DNA of 37,331 nt from Mycoemilia scoparia (GCA_027575805.1 JANBPU010000159.1:1-37331), one strand, 5' to 3'. Counted from the stretch's first letter, positions 23,222 through 33,041 are shown. The notes: generated by a model from the letters alone, not told the origin. Made by a program: numbers and translations.

Positions 23222-23730
23222 ATGGCAGCAAGCGGTGACCAAAATGATCAAGTTGCCGAGAGAAGCAACGACCAAAATACTCCTCTGCTGTCACCACAAA
23301 CAGCGGGATACCGGTCTCCCGAAAACCCCATATTAAGCAACTCATGGAACTCGCGTAGCTATTCCCAGTATCAGCAGCTTCAGGGTACTTCAAGCCTACC
23401 CGTTCTTGTTCGACCTGATGGATCAGGTGTCTGCATAAATAATAGCGATCATGAATGGCGAAGGATGTTCACGCCATGTGGGATATGTATATGTAGGTGG
23501 TTACTAGACCACCCATCTTATTATAAATTCAACTTTAGTTAAGATATATGCTGATGGAAATATGTCATTTTTATGTTTACCATCCTATAGCCTGCATTTG
23601 TTTTCCGTGTGGCCTCATATATTGTCAACACACGTCTCGGTTCCAGTGCACTAAATGTCACACTTCACTTAGGCACTCCCACATAACGCACAGACCCAGG
23701 ATCTCATCATCATCATCGTCATCACGATAA
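23222..23730 (+). CDS. Small BRI3-like membrane protein
   Basis: Exons are 23222-23492 and 23591-23730; the 98-bp intron uses GTAGGT and TAG, giving 136 aa. The N-terminal 75 residues are polar and disordered with a PLLSPQ motif. The C-terminal half reads FTPCGICISC, then CFPCGLIYC, then FQCTKC. This matches the layout of brain protein I3 (BRI3), where FTxxGI, six residues and FPxGxIxC form a short membrane-inserted segment before a C-x2-C pair. Choosing the GTAGGT donor gives exactly six residues between GI and FP, as in BRI3; the GTATAT donor two codons earlier would give four. The first C-x2-C of BRI3 is not obvious. The tail is a serine run. BRI3 proteins are lysosomal/vacuolar membrane proteins of unclear function, so only location is suggested. 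Confidence 0.55.
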
Positions 23731-24077
23731 TCTCACACTGACACTCTTGTAGTACCCACTAGACAGTGAAAAGTATACACAGTCTCCTGTTAAGTCGTTG
23801 TTTTTTATTATGTATGCACAACTATAATCCGTTAGTGTGCTATACTACTATCATTTTTGTATTGGGGTAAAATGTATTATTTAAATCTTATAAAACTGAA
23901 GTTTTCTATTGAATACTATGAAATAAACAATACTCTTATTTGAGAATAATAGGGATATTAAAAGTGGGATTAACATCTATTAGTATATTAGAAAGTGTTG
24001 GTTGAGGGTTTTTGTAAACCATTGGGGGGGGAGAGAGAATATTAATTATCTATTAGAAACAGCATTCGAGCCCTGTA
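23731..24077. other. Short convergent intergenic region
   Basis: The 347 bp between the BRI3-like and GH81 stop codons are AT-rich, with a run of eight G at 24024-24031 followed by GA repeats. Nothing coding is seen. Confidence 0.5.
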
Positions 24078-26195
24078 TTAGTTTGTTGCAATCCAGTACA
24101 ATGCATTTGTAACGGTGTTCCCATCGTCTGGCTTCAGCCCTACGACTTTTTCTGCTGCTGAACTCTTGTCAACCAGGCCATATACTGTGTATAAGAATTG
24201 AGCCCAGCCCTGCTTGTCACCAGAAGCAGCAGACTGTGCTGCCTTTTCCATATCAGACCAGCTGTCTTTAACCCACTCTTTGTGGACGATGAGCCCAGTG
24301 GCTGGCGTGAATGGAAGCATCTGTATACCATATATAAACTCAGGGTTGGCACCAAAGAATGTTTGGTAGTCAATTTTGGCTCCCCATATAATTCCGGCCA
24401 CGTGGTGCTGGTTGAACCCATCTATATAGAGTTCCTTGGCTGTTTTGCTTGTTGGGTGCCAGTATCTTGTGGCACTCCTGGCCTCCATTGTGAGGATAAG
24501 ATTGTAGAACTGTGCAAGGTCGTTGTTACCTATGGCTAGAGCATAAAGGTAAGCGCCATAGTAACCATTGATGGCTTCAGAAGAGGACTCCTGGTTGCGA
24601 CCATCACCGAATGGGAATATGCCAGCTGCCCACGAATGACCGTCGTAGGGATCAAAGTGACGAAGATAAGCAAACTTAGGGTCATCTCTGGATGGGTTGG
24701 CATAGTCGCGGATGAGATTGAGAACAAACTGGCCACTAGGAGATTGGGCCCAGGATTTGTCATTCTTGGCCAGGACAGCACCAGCGTAGGCAAAGTAACC
24801 ATAGTGGAAGTGATGGTCATTGTACCAGCCATTGCCAAAGTCTGCACCAGAATCCTCTTTGCCCTTTGCTGATATAATACCACCCCAAGACTGGTCGTAT
24901 ACGAGTGGGTCTTCGTTTTTGCCCTCTATCCACGGCTGGATGAGACTCTTAAGTTTGGAAACGAGGGACTTCTGAGCCTCTTGATCTCCCACTTCTTCGG
25001 CAATTAGGGCTAGGCGAGCAATTTTGGCAAGTCCCTTTCCAAAAAAGTATGGGTCAGGAGCAGTCACATCAAGCTTATCGCTTGCCGAATCCTTTTTCAG
25101 CCAATCAATAATCTGGGGCTTGATGGAAGAATCAATCTCGTTTGGACCGGAAAAACCAATTGAACTTGTTTTCTCAGTGATAGTCCAGGTGTTTCCAACA
25201 ATGCCTGTCAATGGGCCCTTTGTTGCACGATACCCCTTCAGGTTGACCTTCTGCCCACTTGGCATATTATCGATATGGTGTGGAAGTGCAAATACCAAAA
25301 CGTCGCCATCTCCAGAAGTCTTAAAGGTAAACTTCACATCCGAGTCTTCACCAGGCTTTACTGGGGTATATTGAACGGTTCCACCGGAAGGATATGTATC
25401 AGCATATTTGGTCAAGATAGCAAGATTGCTGCCAGCATCGGACCCAGCATGTGCTAGTCGAACTACACCCTCATAGCCGTTACTACCACTAAGGGTCGTG
25501 TCTGCCTGCTCCCACTTGATAGGTGGGTTAGAGACAATTAGCCAAGAAGAACCGTCGTTAAGAGATACAACTGTTTGCCCTTCAGCCTGACTTTTCATGT
25601 CTTTAATCGAGTGAGTGGTTTTCAGTGTGGGAGTGATATCCTTCATTTCGTATGTTGCAAAAGGCATTCCCTTCACAAGAGGTGCGCGCATCTTCATTTG
25701 ACCCTGGGACTGCCATTCAACAGTAACACTAAGGTCATCATCAGCAGTGATGACACGGGCTGAGAGCTCACCTTCTTTTCCTCCTACTGTCCAGTCTTCA
25801 CCAAACGAGCTAATCTGAGTATTTCCAGAAACACTGAGATTTGGATAGCACAAGATGGATGAATTGTCGAGTGCCTTTATTTGGTAGGGATATGTCTGTA
25901 CTGGGTTGTCCCCTTTACCGACAACAAGGTTAATCCACCAACGGTTTGTGTTAAATGGGCCTTTGTATTCGCTTGAGTAGAATTTCTTGTTTGGTGGGCT
26001 TGAGTGACTAACGGCCTTGAAGACTGATGGGAGATCCCCAGAGAGAGAGAGACCACTATTATCGTTATTGGTCTGATCATCGTCCACAATAGCAGTATCC
26101 TCGTAGCCGTTATTTAAAACGGGCATTGCGATAGAAGGAAGCCACATAAGCGTAAGAACGCCCAAAGCTTGCAAAGTAGTTTTTATATAGTGCAT
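24078..26195 (-). CDS. Secreted endo-1,3-beta-glucanase, glycoside hydrolase family 81
   Basis: This intronless 705-aa enzyme cleaves beta-1,3-glucan internally, as yeast Eng1/Eng2 and Aspergillus Engl1 do in septum and wall remodelling. A signal peptide is visible at the N terminus: MHYIKTTLQALGVL, then a hydrophobic stretch ending near SIAMP. Family blocks follow: NTNRWWINLVVG with YPY (beta-sandwich), FFGKGLAKIARLA, the core YDQSWGG and GNGWYNDHHFHYGYF, DPYDGHSWAAG (D518 the probable acid), and NQESSSEAINGYYG (E536 and E540, the conserved glutamates, one the probable base). A GIIWGAKIDYQTFFG block and an EFIYGIQMLPFTP block close the catalytic module; there is no carbohydrate-binding module. 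The ATG at 26195 is chosen because codons further upstream in the frame offer no ATG. A TATA-like box lies about 125 bp upstream. Confidence 0.95.
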   Translation of the reverse strand: MHYIKTTLQALGVLTLMWLPSIAMPVLNNGYEDTAIVDDDQTNNDNSGLSLSGDLPSVFKAVSHSSPPNKKFYSSEYKGPFNTNRWWINLVVGKGDNPVQTYPYQIKALDNSSILCYPNLSVSGNTQISSFGEDWTVGGKEGELSARVITADDDLSVTVEWQSQGQMKMRAPLVKGMPFATYEMKDITPTLKTTHSIKDMKSQAEGQTVVSLNDGSSWLIVSNPPIKWEQADTTLSGSNGYEGVVRLAHAGSDAGSNLAILTKYADTYPSGGTVQYTPVKPGEDSDVKFTFKTSGDGDVLVFALPHHIDNMPSGQKVNLKGYRATKGPLTGIVGNTWTITEKTSSIGFSGPNEIDSSIKPQIIDWLKKDSASDKLDVTAPDPYFFGKGLAKIARLALIAEEVGDQEAQKSLVSKLKSLIQPWIEGKNEDPLVYDQSWGGIISAKGKEDSGADFGNGWYNDHHFHYGYFAYAGAVLAKNDKSWAQSPSGQFVLNLIRDYANPSRDDPKFAYLRHFDPYDGHSWAAGIFPFGDGRNQESSSEAINGYYGAYLYALAIGNNDLAQFYNLILTMEARSATRYWHPTSKTAKELYIDGFNQHHVAGIIWGAKIDYQTFFGANPEFIYGIQMLPFTPATGLIVHKEWVKDSWSDMEKAAQSAASGDKQGWAQFLYTVYGLVDKSSAAEKVVGLKPDDGNTVTNALYWIATN

Positions 26196-26318
26196 GAAGA
26201 GTATTTGCAAGAAGGGGTTACGCGATATATTGGCGTGTGCGTTTCAGGAATATATGCTTGTGCAATTCCTGCTGTAAAGCTTGAAGAGTTGTTTATGTCG
26301 AGCCTGGCTTTTCGACAA

Positions 26319-26326
26319 TTTTATAC
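26319..26326 (-). promoter_or_regulatory. TATA-like box of the GH81 gene
   Basis: On the minus strand the sequence reads GTATAAAA about 125 bp upstream of the glucanase start codon. This is a plausible core promoter position, not proven. Confidence 0.35.
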
Positions 26327-26763
26327 TATTTTTCGGTTTTAGTGTGTGTGAGTGACCTCTGAATCTAGCAATGAATGTTCTATAATATATAATTATATAC
26401 ATATGTTAAATTGATATAACTTGGAGAAATAAAGGAAAACGGCAGATAGAGATGCACTACATGAACAGATATGGAGTTAAAGATATCCATGCTTGAATAT
26501 GGAAAATAGGGCAGAATGTCAATTTGATGTGAATACATCTGTGCAAAGAACATAGCAAAAATTCAAGACATCCTGAACCAAAGTCTTTGACAAGATGTGA
26601 TCTTGTTTATAGCGATCAGTTATGTAACTAGAAGCGTTGCATGTGTAACATTGGATCACTGCATTGCACACATTCTAGGAGGCGATATAATGAAGAGGGG
26701 GAGGGTAAATCTAGCATCAAAATCAAACTTACTACAAAGAATCCGAATTGGCCTGTTCAAAAT

Positions 26764-27291
26764 TTAGCGTGAAAGAGGCGACTTTATATTAGTAGAATTT
26801 GGCTGCTTTAAGAGTCTAGATGGTATTAGGGCTGTATTAACAAGTATATGAGCGATAATATTAGAATGATCTATATTATGCGTGGCAGTCCTGTGTGGAG
26901 GCAATATAGGATAGAAAAAGAAAAAGTTAATACAAGTCTCTTGATATGCGTGATATAGGGTATGCATGTCATTCAAGGATCAGGTAACCCCGAGATGTGT
27001 GGTGTGCACTTACGGAATCCTCACGGATATGAGTTGTGTATATATCCACAAGAGGCTTTTGATAATGGTCTGCGATATCGGGATTAATGCAGAGAGGAGA
27101 GAGATTATAAAACACGTGAAATAGGTTTGTATATTCGATTCTGTATAATAGAGAAATGTGATAAAGACTTGGCTGCTATATCTTCTGAGACAGTTGACTA
27201 TTGAATTCAATTTATATGTTTCTGAAAAGTTTGAGGAGGTGCTTGGAAGCGTGCCCTTCAGCAGTTTAGTCACATCGTCTGTGATAGCCAT
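26764..27291 (-). CDS. Candidate small two-exon gene, unknown function
   Basis: A possible gene with exons 27291-27014 and 26890-26764 and a 123-bp intron (GTAAGT donor, CACAG acceptor) would keep frame and encode 134 aa. The ATG lies in a good context (AGCAATGG). The first 40 residues (MAITDDVTKLLKGTLPSTS and on through NSIVNCLRRYSS) look like real protein, polar then basic. The middle is hydrophobic and may instead be intron. If the segment ending in CGCAG at about 27074 is removed, a different frame opens that reads HYQKPLVDIYTTHIRED, which also looks coding, but no standard donor gives the right phase. I do not recognise the family. Confidence 0.28.
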
Positions 27292-28230
27292 TGCTGTCAG
27301 CTCCTGTCACACGTTATAATGCTAGATAAATTTGCAAACTACAACGCTACTACCAGACCAAAGCGCATGATTTTTAGAAACTATATGCGCCAAATCGACC
27401 AAACAACCTTTCTTTCGGCTGCGAATAAATTGATGCAGTAAACTTATTTTCGGCGCTATTACGATATAGATTTGGCAACATTTGCTCTATTCGGACTCGG
27501 TATACACATTTTGGCATATATGTATGCACCCTACACATAAAACCAAATTGTAACCTCGCTGTTGCTAGCATTGTTGTAATAGATTCTGTAGATTTATAGG
27601 GCTAGCATTTGGCAATGATATCGTGCTATTGCTAAATGCTATGCAATTAGCAACTGGGATATGCTTTTTATCTCACTCCCGCACACTCACATCCATGGTT
27701 TGTGAGAAAATCATATTTGGTATAGAACTATATAGTGGTTTTCTCTTTGTCCCTAGCCTGGATGTAGGTTTACTGGACTTTCTAGCTAATAGTAATCAAC
27801 CCATTGGTCACCCCACCTTTTATTAAGACGACTCTCCTCATTTTTCCCAGTACTACTGCTACTTCATTGAGCATGCCCCACCTCACTTGACTGCGTTGAT
27901 TTTATTTCTTTGAAAGCACAGTAGGCCGAGCTGACATTCATGAAAACACAGCAGAAGGTCCGTATAAATTACCTTGGTCACGTTGTATTTGTTTGGAACA
28001 TAAATGTCTCAGTTCTCAGAATGTCTTACTTTTAGTCAAATTGTCCGATTTCAGCCAGAAACAATTACTACGGATAAAAATTGGTAATCTTGGCAATAAT
28101 ATATCATCTCTCACTCGATAAATATTGTGTGTACTCTTCTTTCTGCACCAATTTATTACATACTAAAGGAATAATTATTGTATATGCGCTTTCAAAATAC
28201 CAATGTCACAAATTAACTTTTCACATATGT

Positions 28231-28351
28231 ATATGGGTAGTTATTTTTGAAGCGTGGTCATTTGCTAATAGTCTGTGATCACTCATTTGGCCATGATTGC
28301 TCCTATAACCGTTGGTCATCAAAAGATGCCCCTCAAACTCATGATCCATAT
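28231..28351 (+). mobile_element. MITE family copy C
   Basis: It starts ATATGGGTAGTTATTTTTGA and ends CCTCAAACTCATGATCCATA. The interior CTCATTTGGCCATGATTGC matches copy A. Its right end overlaps the left end of copy D by a few bases (CCATATGGG). Confidence 0.75.
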
Positions 28352-28456
28352 GGGTAATAATTTTTGAAGGGTGAAAGTTTACTAGTAAAATTGAACATTC
28401 ATTTGACTGTGATTGCACCTATAATCATTCATCCTTCAAAAATTATTGCCCATATG
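28347..28456 (+). mobile_element. MITE family copy D, abutting copy C
   Basis: This copy has the cleanest ends: TATGGGTAATAATTTTTGAA on the left and TTCAAAAATTATTGCCCATA on the right, nearly perfect inverted complements over about 20 bp. The interior CATTTGACTGTGATTGC matches the family. It lies head-to-tail with copy C and 4 bp from a copy of the 65-bp repeat. Confidence 0.8.
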
Positions 28457-28460
28457 AAAA

Positions 28461-28527
28461 GACTTCACTAGTGATCGGGCATTAATTAGGCAAACAATGG
28501 ATCCTCAGATTTTGGCCTAACTCCTGG
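28461..28527 (+). repeat. Dispersed 65-bp repeat, copy 3
   Basis: It reads GACTTCACTAGTGATCGGGC, then an ATTAATTAGGCA block and ATCCTCAGATTTTGGCC. It aligns with 2842-2905 and with the reverse complement of 15151-15213. Confidence 0.7.
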
Positions 28528-28738
28528 GTGTCATAAATATCAAGTTCTACCCTCCCAGAGGGTGACTCCATCTTTTGACAACGTGGTTTATAGCACTAGG
28601 GTCTCTTTTTGTCTAAAACCTTGTGATATCTGACCACTTGTAATACTTTTCTTTAGCAATATATCCAAATGTGACTTTGCATAGAAATGCTTTTATTTCA
28701 TCAACAGCAAATATGTTTAGGCTGTTGTAAATGACTTT

Positions 28739-29785
28739 TTATCTATAGTAGAGTTCTAGGCTCATCCCATCATTAATTTCATCTAGCATTTCAATAATAG
28801 ATTACATTAGTAGCCGGCCTTTTAGCATCTCAATAAATAGCATTTAGGAATTGTTAAAAATAAATGCCTGTCATTACTTACAGTCACTAAGTCTTATATG
28901 ATCTTTAAATGTTGTGTACCTATAGAAAAATTGTTAATAAAATAAGGTTAAATTTAAAAACGTTGTTTTAACAGTGACGAAAGGATGAAAAGTGCTATAT
29001 AACCCTTACCATTTCTTTAAAACAATTTTTTGTGGGTGAGTTCCAGTCTGGGCAGCTATGAGCTTTTTCAAGTCGCCAACGAGGTCATCAGGGCTGTTTT
29101 TTAGGTCAAATAAACATGAAGAGCCAAATTTCGGTTAATAGATTTCAGTATGCACTAAAGCTCTGTGCTCTCCATTCTGTCATTAGCTGAATAGCTATGG
29201 TCATCTTTATACTTACTCGCATTTAACACGAATCTTTTTACCTAGCCGGTCATCACAAAGAACCCCAATAATGCTTCCGGATCCACTTGCCTCATGAACA
29301 GCCGACCCCATATTCTCATTTCCACCATTCTTGTCTTCACCTTTGTCTTCCTTCTTCTTGTCCTTTTTATTATCTCTTCGTCCCTTATCTTTTCGAAGCC
29401 ATGAGTCAACTCCTTTACTTTTAGATTCACTGTGCTCTCTTTCTTCGTCTTCCTTAATTTCGCCATCTGAGATCTCATCTCTATCTCTTCTATTTTTATT
29501 TCTAGATTCACTGTGTCTGGATCTCCCGTGATGATAACGGCTTGACAAGTCAGGATATCTGTCATAATCTCTACTATAGCGGTCCCTTCGTGAACTGCGA
29601 TGTCTACTGCCTCTTTCTAGAGATGGAGAACGTGACCTTGAGCGATAGTTTTTCCTATGGTGCCGACTTTTGTGGTGATATCTTTCCCGAGACAAGGATT
29701 TGGGCTCTCTAGAATTTGATCTGTCACGTCTGCTCTGTCTCTGTGGGCTTGGACTTGGCCTTCCTTCACGAGACCTATTACTCAT
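28739..29785 (-). CDS. RS-domain protein fused to a complete Hub1/UBL5 ubiquitin-like domain
   Basis: Exons in transcript order are 29785-29217, 29093-29010, 28919-28882 and 28782-28739. Introns are 123, 90 and 99 bp, with GTAAGT, GTAAGG and GTAAGT donors; all joins are in frame and give 244 aa. Residues 1-100 are an Arg/Ser-rich domain with many RS/SR dipeptides ([17 protein letters not shown]). Residues 100-160 are a Lys/Asp/Glu-rich linker. Residues 171-244 are a full Hub1: [51 protein letters not shown] and the C-terminal LELYY plus one Arg. The acidic residue that binds HIND peptides in yeast Hub1 (D22) corresponds to D193. Hub1 acts in pre-mRNA splicing by non-covalent binding to Snu66 and has no di-glycine tail; RS domains also belong to splicing factors. 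Hub1 is normally a free 73-aa protein. An internal Met159 could permit a short form. Confidence 0.93.
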
Positions 29786-30077
29786 CTTTTTTTACAATTT
29801 GATATTATTAAAATTTTGCAATAACAACATCTATTGCATCACCCACCACTTTATAAACATCAATACTAATCACTGTGATTATGGGGCATACGTATTTGAA
29901 TAGTTTATTCTGGAAATTTTTAATAATTTGGCAACCACATTGTTAGAGTATGTGGCGCATATAGCTGACTCTTCAAGAGAATATAATGTCTAATCCCCCA
30001 TCTGGGAATTCTTAATAATAAATGTTGGGATAATATTATACAAGGAAATAAATTTACACAAAATACTGGTGATTATT

Positions 30078-31793
30078 TTAAATGATTGTTAGGTTTGGAA
30101 AATTTCTTTTGAGGTTGTTGATCAGGCCAGGCTTGAAAAGACCTGTCTTTACCTTGACTAGGGCAGGCAAATGAGAAAATAATGTTTTATAGTATCTCAT
30201 TTGCAGTTGGGTTTTTGGCGATGTGATATTCAGGAATAGCATGTTTGCAAAGTACTTCCCATTAAGCTCCCTCTCCAAAAGATGGTATATATCTTCATTT
30301 TCGATGTGCAGGTTCATTGATTCTAGGTTGGGAGCATTTGACAACAATACCGCAAGGGCTTTTGGGGTTAGCTTCCAGTTTTGTATCATGAGCTTTTTGA
30401 GAGATTTTGCGCAAGCCCAAGTATGAATTTGAATCAATTCAGTTACCAAATCATTATTGTCATTATTACAATTATTATATCTCATTTTGAGATTGATTGG
30501 CTCAGGGAGCACTGCAAAACTGTTAATGTCATGGGATTGAGAGAATACATTACTACCAATATGTAGGTTTGTGAGGTTTTGTAGAGATTGCACAATGGCT
30601 AGGAATCCATTGTTAGACAATATATTTTCAGAATTGAACCCAGTGTCGTTTTCTTGGCCAGAGTTTTCAACTTCGGCACTTTCGGATGCTTTAAGAGTGG
30701 CCTTTTCACTGAGTTCATTTGCAAGTTCAATAACAGCATCGCTTTCATTGTCAGCAAAGTCCATTTCACTGGGCATGGCTTTGTTTGGAGGACTGTGGTA
30801 AAAATGGTCTGTCTCGGCCTGCAGCTCATACAAACGCGTGCAGTTTTTGGCAATGGATGTTGCCATTACATCAGTGATGAAAGGCAGTTTGAGAATCTTT
30901 AGTTTATTCCAACTGCTATTCAGGACTTTTTTAAAGAGTTTGCTTGGGCGATGCTGGTCAACGCTGGGGAACACATTGTGGCAAGACAGAGATTCCAACT
31001 CTGGGAATTGATCACTGTTAAAGCTGAGTTCGTCGTCCCTGTTTGAATGATAAATTTGGTCAATTTCAAGACACTTTAGTGCTCTAAACTGGATATCATT
31101 ACTGTCTATCTTAATGCAAGACTCCATGCTGATCTTCAGGAATTTCAGTTCTGGAAACTGGAGGCTGAAAAACTTTAGCAATAAACTTGGTACTCTAAAG
31201 TAAGAGATGTCAAGAGACCGCAAAGTGCTGAATGATTCCCAACCAGAGCTGGGAGGCTTGTGCAAATTTAGTCCTTCAGAAGGAATTCCACTAGAGGTAC
31301 AATTTACAGCTATATTTTTTAGAGAAAGCTGTTTACATATTGGGTCAACGATAAGTCGAGAATAGGTCTTTAGCGATAGATTGACAGTTGAAATATTAGG
31401 CATCAGTGCCTGCACTAAGGCACAAAAATCCACTGGATTCTCTACTAGGCTAAATTCAATAAACCTGAGGTCGGACTTGACTACAGTATCACGGATGCTT
31501 TGCGATGACCATGCAAAATTGACACCCCTACTCATATATTGTTGTATTAGTTTTGTGGGTATGAGTGCTCTGCTGTTCTCGCTCAGCCTCAATATCTTTA
31601 CCATTTCACCATACAGGGCCATATCACCCAATTGTACTGCATCAAGATTATCGAGCCACCTAAAGTCACACCAGTAAGCCTCCAGCGTTGGGCCATGCCA
31701 CATAGTATCGACTTGCTGCAATTTGAGTAGCTGTTTCTTTGATGGGTAACTGTTGCAAATAGCAACTCTTGTTTCATACGGGATTTGCTTCAT
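30078..31793 (-). CDS. F-box/leucine-rich-repeat-like protein
   Basis: This intronless 571-aa protein starts with a divergent F-box (about 3-45: IPYETRVAICNSYPSKKQ, then LLKLQQVDTMWHGPTLEAYW). It continues with irregular leucine-rich repeats, such as LKNIAVNC, LRSLDISYFRVPSLLLKF, LKFLKISMES, LKCLEIDQIYH, LKILKLPFITDVMATSIAKNC and LESMNLHIEN. This layout fits substrate receptors of SCF ubiquitin ligases, with the F-box binding Skp1 and the repeats the target. An acidic, Ser-rich insert lies around 350-390. Such genes are numerous in early-diverging fungi and evolve fast, so the target cannot be inferred. The first ATG gives an N terminus right at the F-box, supporting it. Confidence 0.75.
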   Translation of the reverse strand: MKQIPYETRVAICNSYPSKKQLLKLQQVDTMWHGPTLEAYWCDFRWLDNLDAVQLGDMALYGEMVKILRLSENSRALIPTKLIQQYMSRGVNFAWSSQSIRDTVVKSDLRFIEFSLVENPVDFCALVQALMPNISTVNLSLKTYSRLIVDPICKQLSLKNIAVNCTSSGIPSEGLNLHKPPSSGWESFSTLRSLDISYFRVPSLLLKFFSLQFPELKFLKISMESCIKIDSNDIQFRALKCLEIDQIYHSNRDDELSFNSDQFPELESLSCHNVFPSVDQHRPSKLFKKVLNSSWNKLKILKLPFITDVMATSIAKNCTRLYELQAETDHFYHSPPNKAMPSEMDFADNESDAVIELANELSEKATLKASESAEVENSGQENDTGFNSENILSNNGFLAIVQSLQNLTNLHIGSNVFSQSHDINSFAVLPEPINLKMRYNNCNNDNNDLVTELIQIHTWACAKSLKKLMIQNWKLTPKALAVLLSNAPNLESMNLHIENEDIYHLLERELNGKYFANMLFLNITSPKTQLQMRYYKTLFSHLPALVKVKTGLFKPGLINNLKRNFPNLTII

Positions 31794-32372
31794 CTAGTTG
31801 GTTTATATTGCTTTTTCTGGCAAAGTTAATATACAAAAAGAGGTTGGTTGAATTATTGAACAATGCGTTTTTAGTGTGTTTAGATATTAGTTGAAAAATT
31901 ATTACTCTTTTTAAAAGGAATATATATCAAAAAAGTATAACTTCAGAATAAAAATACATATATAAAATAAATATATAAATTAAAAATGGGGGTTAAAGAT
32001 GTGTGTGAGGGTTAAGACAGTTGCTTGAAACAAACAAATGGTATATTGTGTTTTTCTTCTATGGTACCATGGCCTATGGTAAACAAACAAATCATGACTA
32101 TCACCTTTCATTAGCAAGTTGCAATGCTAGACAAGGAAGCCATATTAGTACGATAATTACCAATACACTCGATTGCAGACCAAAGAAGGCGACCAGGGTA
32201 TTCTAAACAATCACTTGTTTTGATAACCCTCTCTTTCTCTTTGTATAAGAAATCGTACTAATCGCCTGTTGTTATGATCTTAGAAATGGTTATACGCATT
32301 GTTTTCAGCTATTGAAAGTATACTGACTCCAATGACGCTTTTTACGCAATTGATTTTACAGGCATTCCTGAC

Positions 32373-32494
32373 ATATTGGCAATTATTTTTTAAGGGTCAA
32401 TCTTCAATAGTAAAACCGGACATCCATTTGGCTATGATTGCGTCTATAATCATTGGACACCAAGAGGTACCGCTCAAACATTATTACCCATATA
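32373..32494 (+). mobile_element. MITE family copy E
   Basis: It starts ATATTGGCAATTATTTTTTA and ends CTCAAACATTATTACCCATA. The interior CATTTGGCTATGATTGC followed by TCTATAATCATTGG matches the family. It is about 122 bp. Confidence 0.7.
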
Positions 32495-32810
32495 CTCAAT
32501 AACCAGGATGTTACAATGGGCTAATGGCTGCTCTTTGGTGGGAATCTATTCAGCTAAAAGCAATTCAAATGGCCCTTTCGATTATATCTTTAGTGACTCT
32601 GCCCGCAAACATTTGATACCAATCTTTTGTGTAAAACGCCTTAGATGAAGCAAAACACTGATTGATTCGGTTCAGTGTTAGGCAAAAACAAATAAAGAAT
32701 ACAGTTGATAGCAATATATGGGTCTTCTTTTTATTGATAAACATTCAATTTCAACTCCTGTTTGATTTGGAATGTAATCTTGTTATATTAGCTACATCAA
32801 AATAAAACAA

Positions 32811-32932
32811 TTATTGGAATTCAAAATCAAGGCTCACTGTAGTTTTGTCGCCATCACCATCAACACTACAGCCACCATAGCATACATAATTGCCGCGTTT
32901 GTTATACAAAAATAGCATATCCTGATTCCACT
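32811..32932 (-). other. Exon-like open segment, possible 3' exon of a small gene or relic
   Basis: On the minus strand, after a CATAG acceptor, 39 codons run to a TAA stop. The peptide is Gly/Asp/Cys-rich (NKRGNYVCYGGCS, then DGDGDK) and ends in an alternating strand-like TTVSLDFEF. That composition is unlike the surrounding AT-rich DNA. A GTATGG donor 49 bp upstream would join it in frame to a stretch reading IYIIKEELPK, but that stretch begins inside a MITE end. I do not recognise the family. Confidence 0.25.
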
Positions 32933-33011
32933 CTATGTTTGATCAACAAATTGAGAGATGAAAAAACAACAGTGACCATACTTGGCAGTTCCTCTTTTAT
33001 AATGTAAATAC

Positions 33012-33041
33012 ATTGACCCTTCAAAAATAATCGCTCATATT
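33012..33041 (-). mobile_element. Solo MITE terminus
   Basis: GACCCTTCAAAAATAATCGC followed by TCATAT is the right end of the MITE family without a recognisable left end nearby. It is probably a decayed or truncated copy. Confidence 0.45.

Larger units (their letters stand above)
26196..28738. other. Long AT-rich intergenic region with a weak gene candidate and repeats
   Basis: This 2.5 kb includes the GH81 promoter, a possible small two-exon gene on the minus strand (26764-27291), two abutting MITE copies (28231-28456) and one copy of the 65-bp repeat right after them (28461-28527). Other short ORFs (27374-27571, 27623-27826, 28081-28278) overlap repeats or lack any motif. Confidence 0.5.

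Noticed and set aside
28081..28418. Short ORFs on both strands over 28081-28418
   Set aside because: They run through MITE copies C and D and are explained by the repeat sequence.
29213..29785. Reading the RS-rich ORF as a stand-alone 190-aa protein ending at 29215
   Set aside because: The stop comes from reading into a GTAAGT intron; splicing continues into three exons that complete a Hub1 fold in frame.
32021..32206. 61-codon plus ORF with tidy composition (SCNARQGSH, LDCRPKK)
   Set aside because: Its only ATG lies well inside the frame, no splice partner was found, and no family is recognisable; left as chance or relic.
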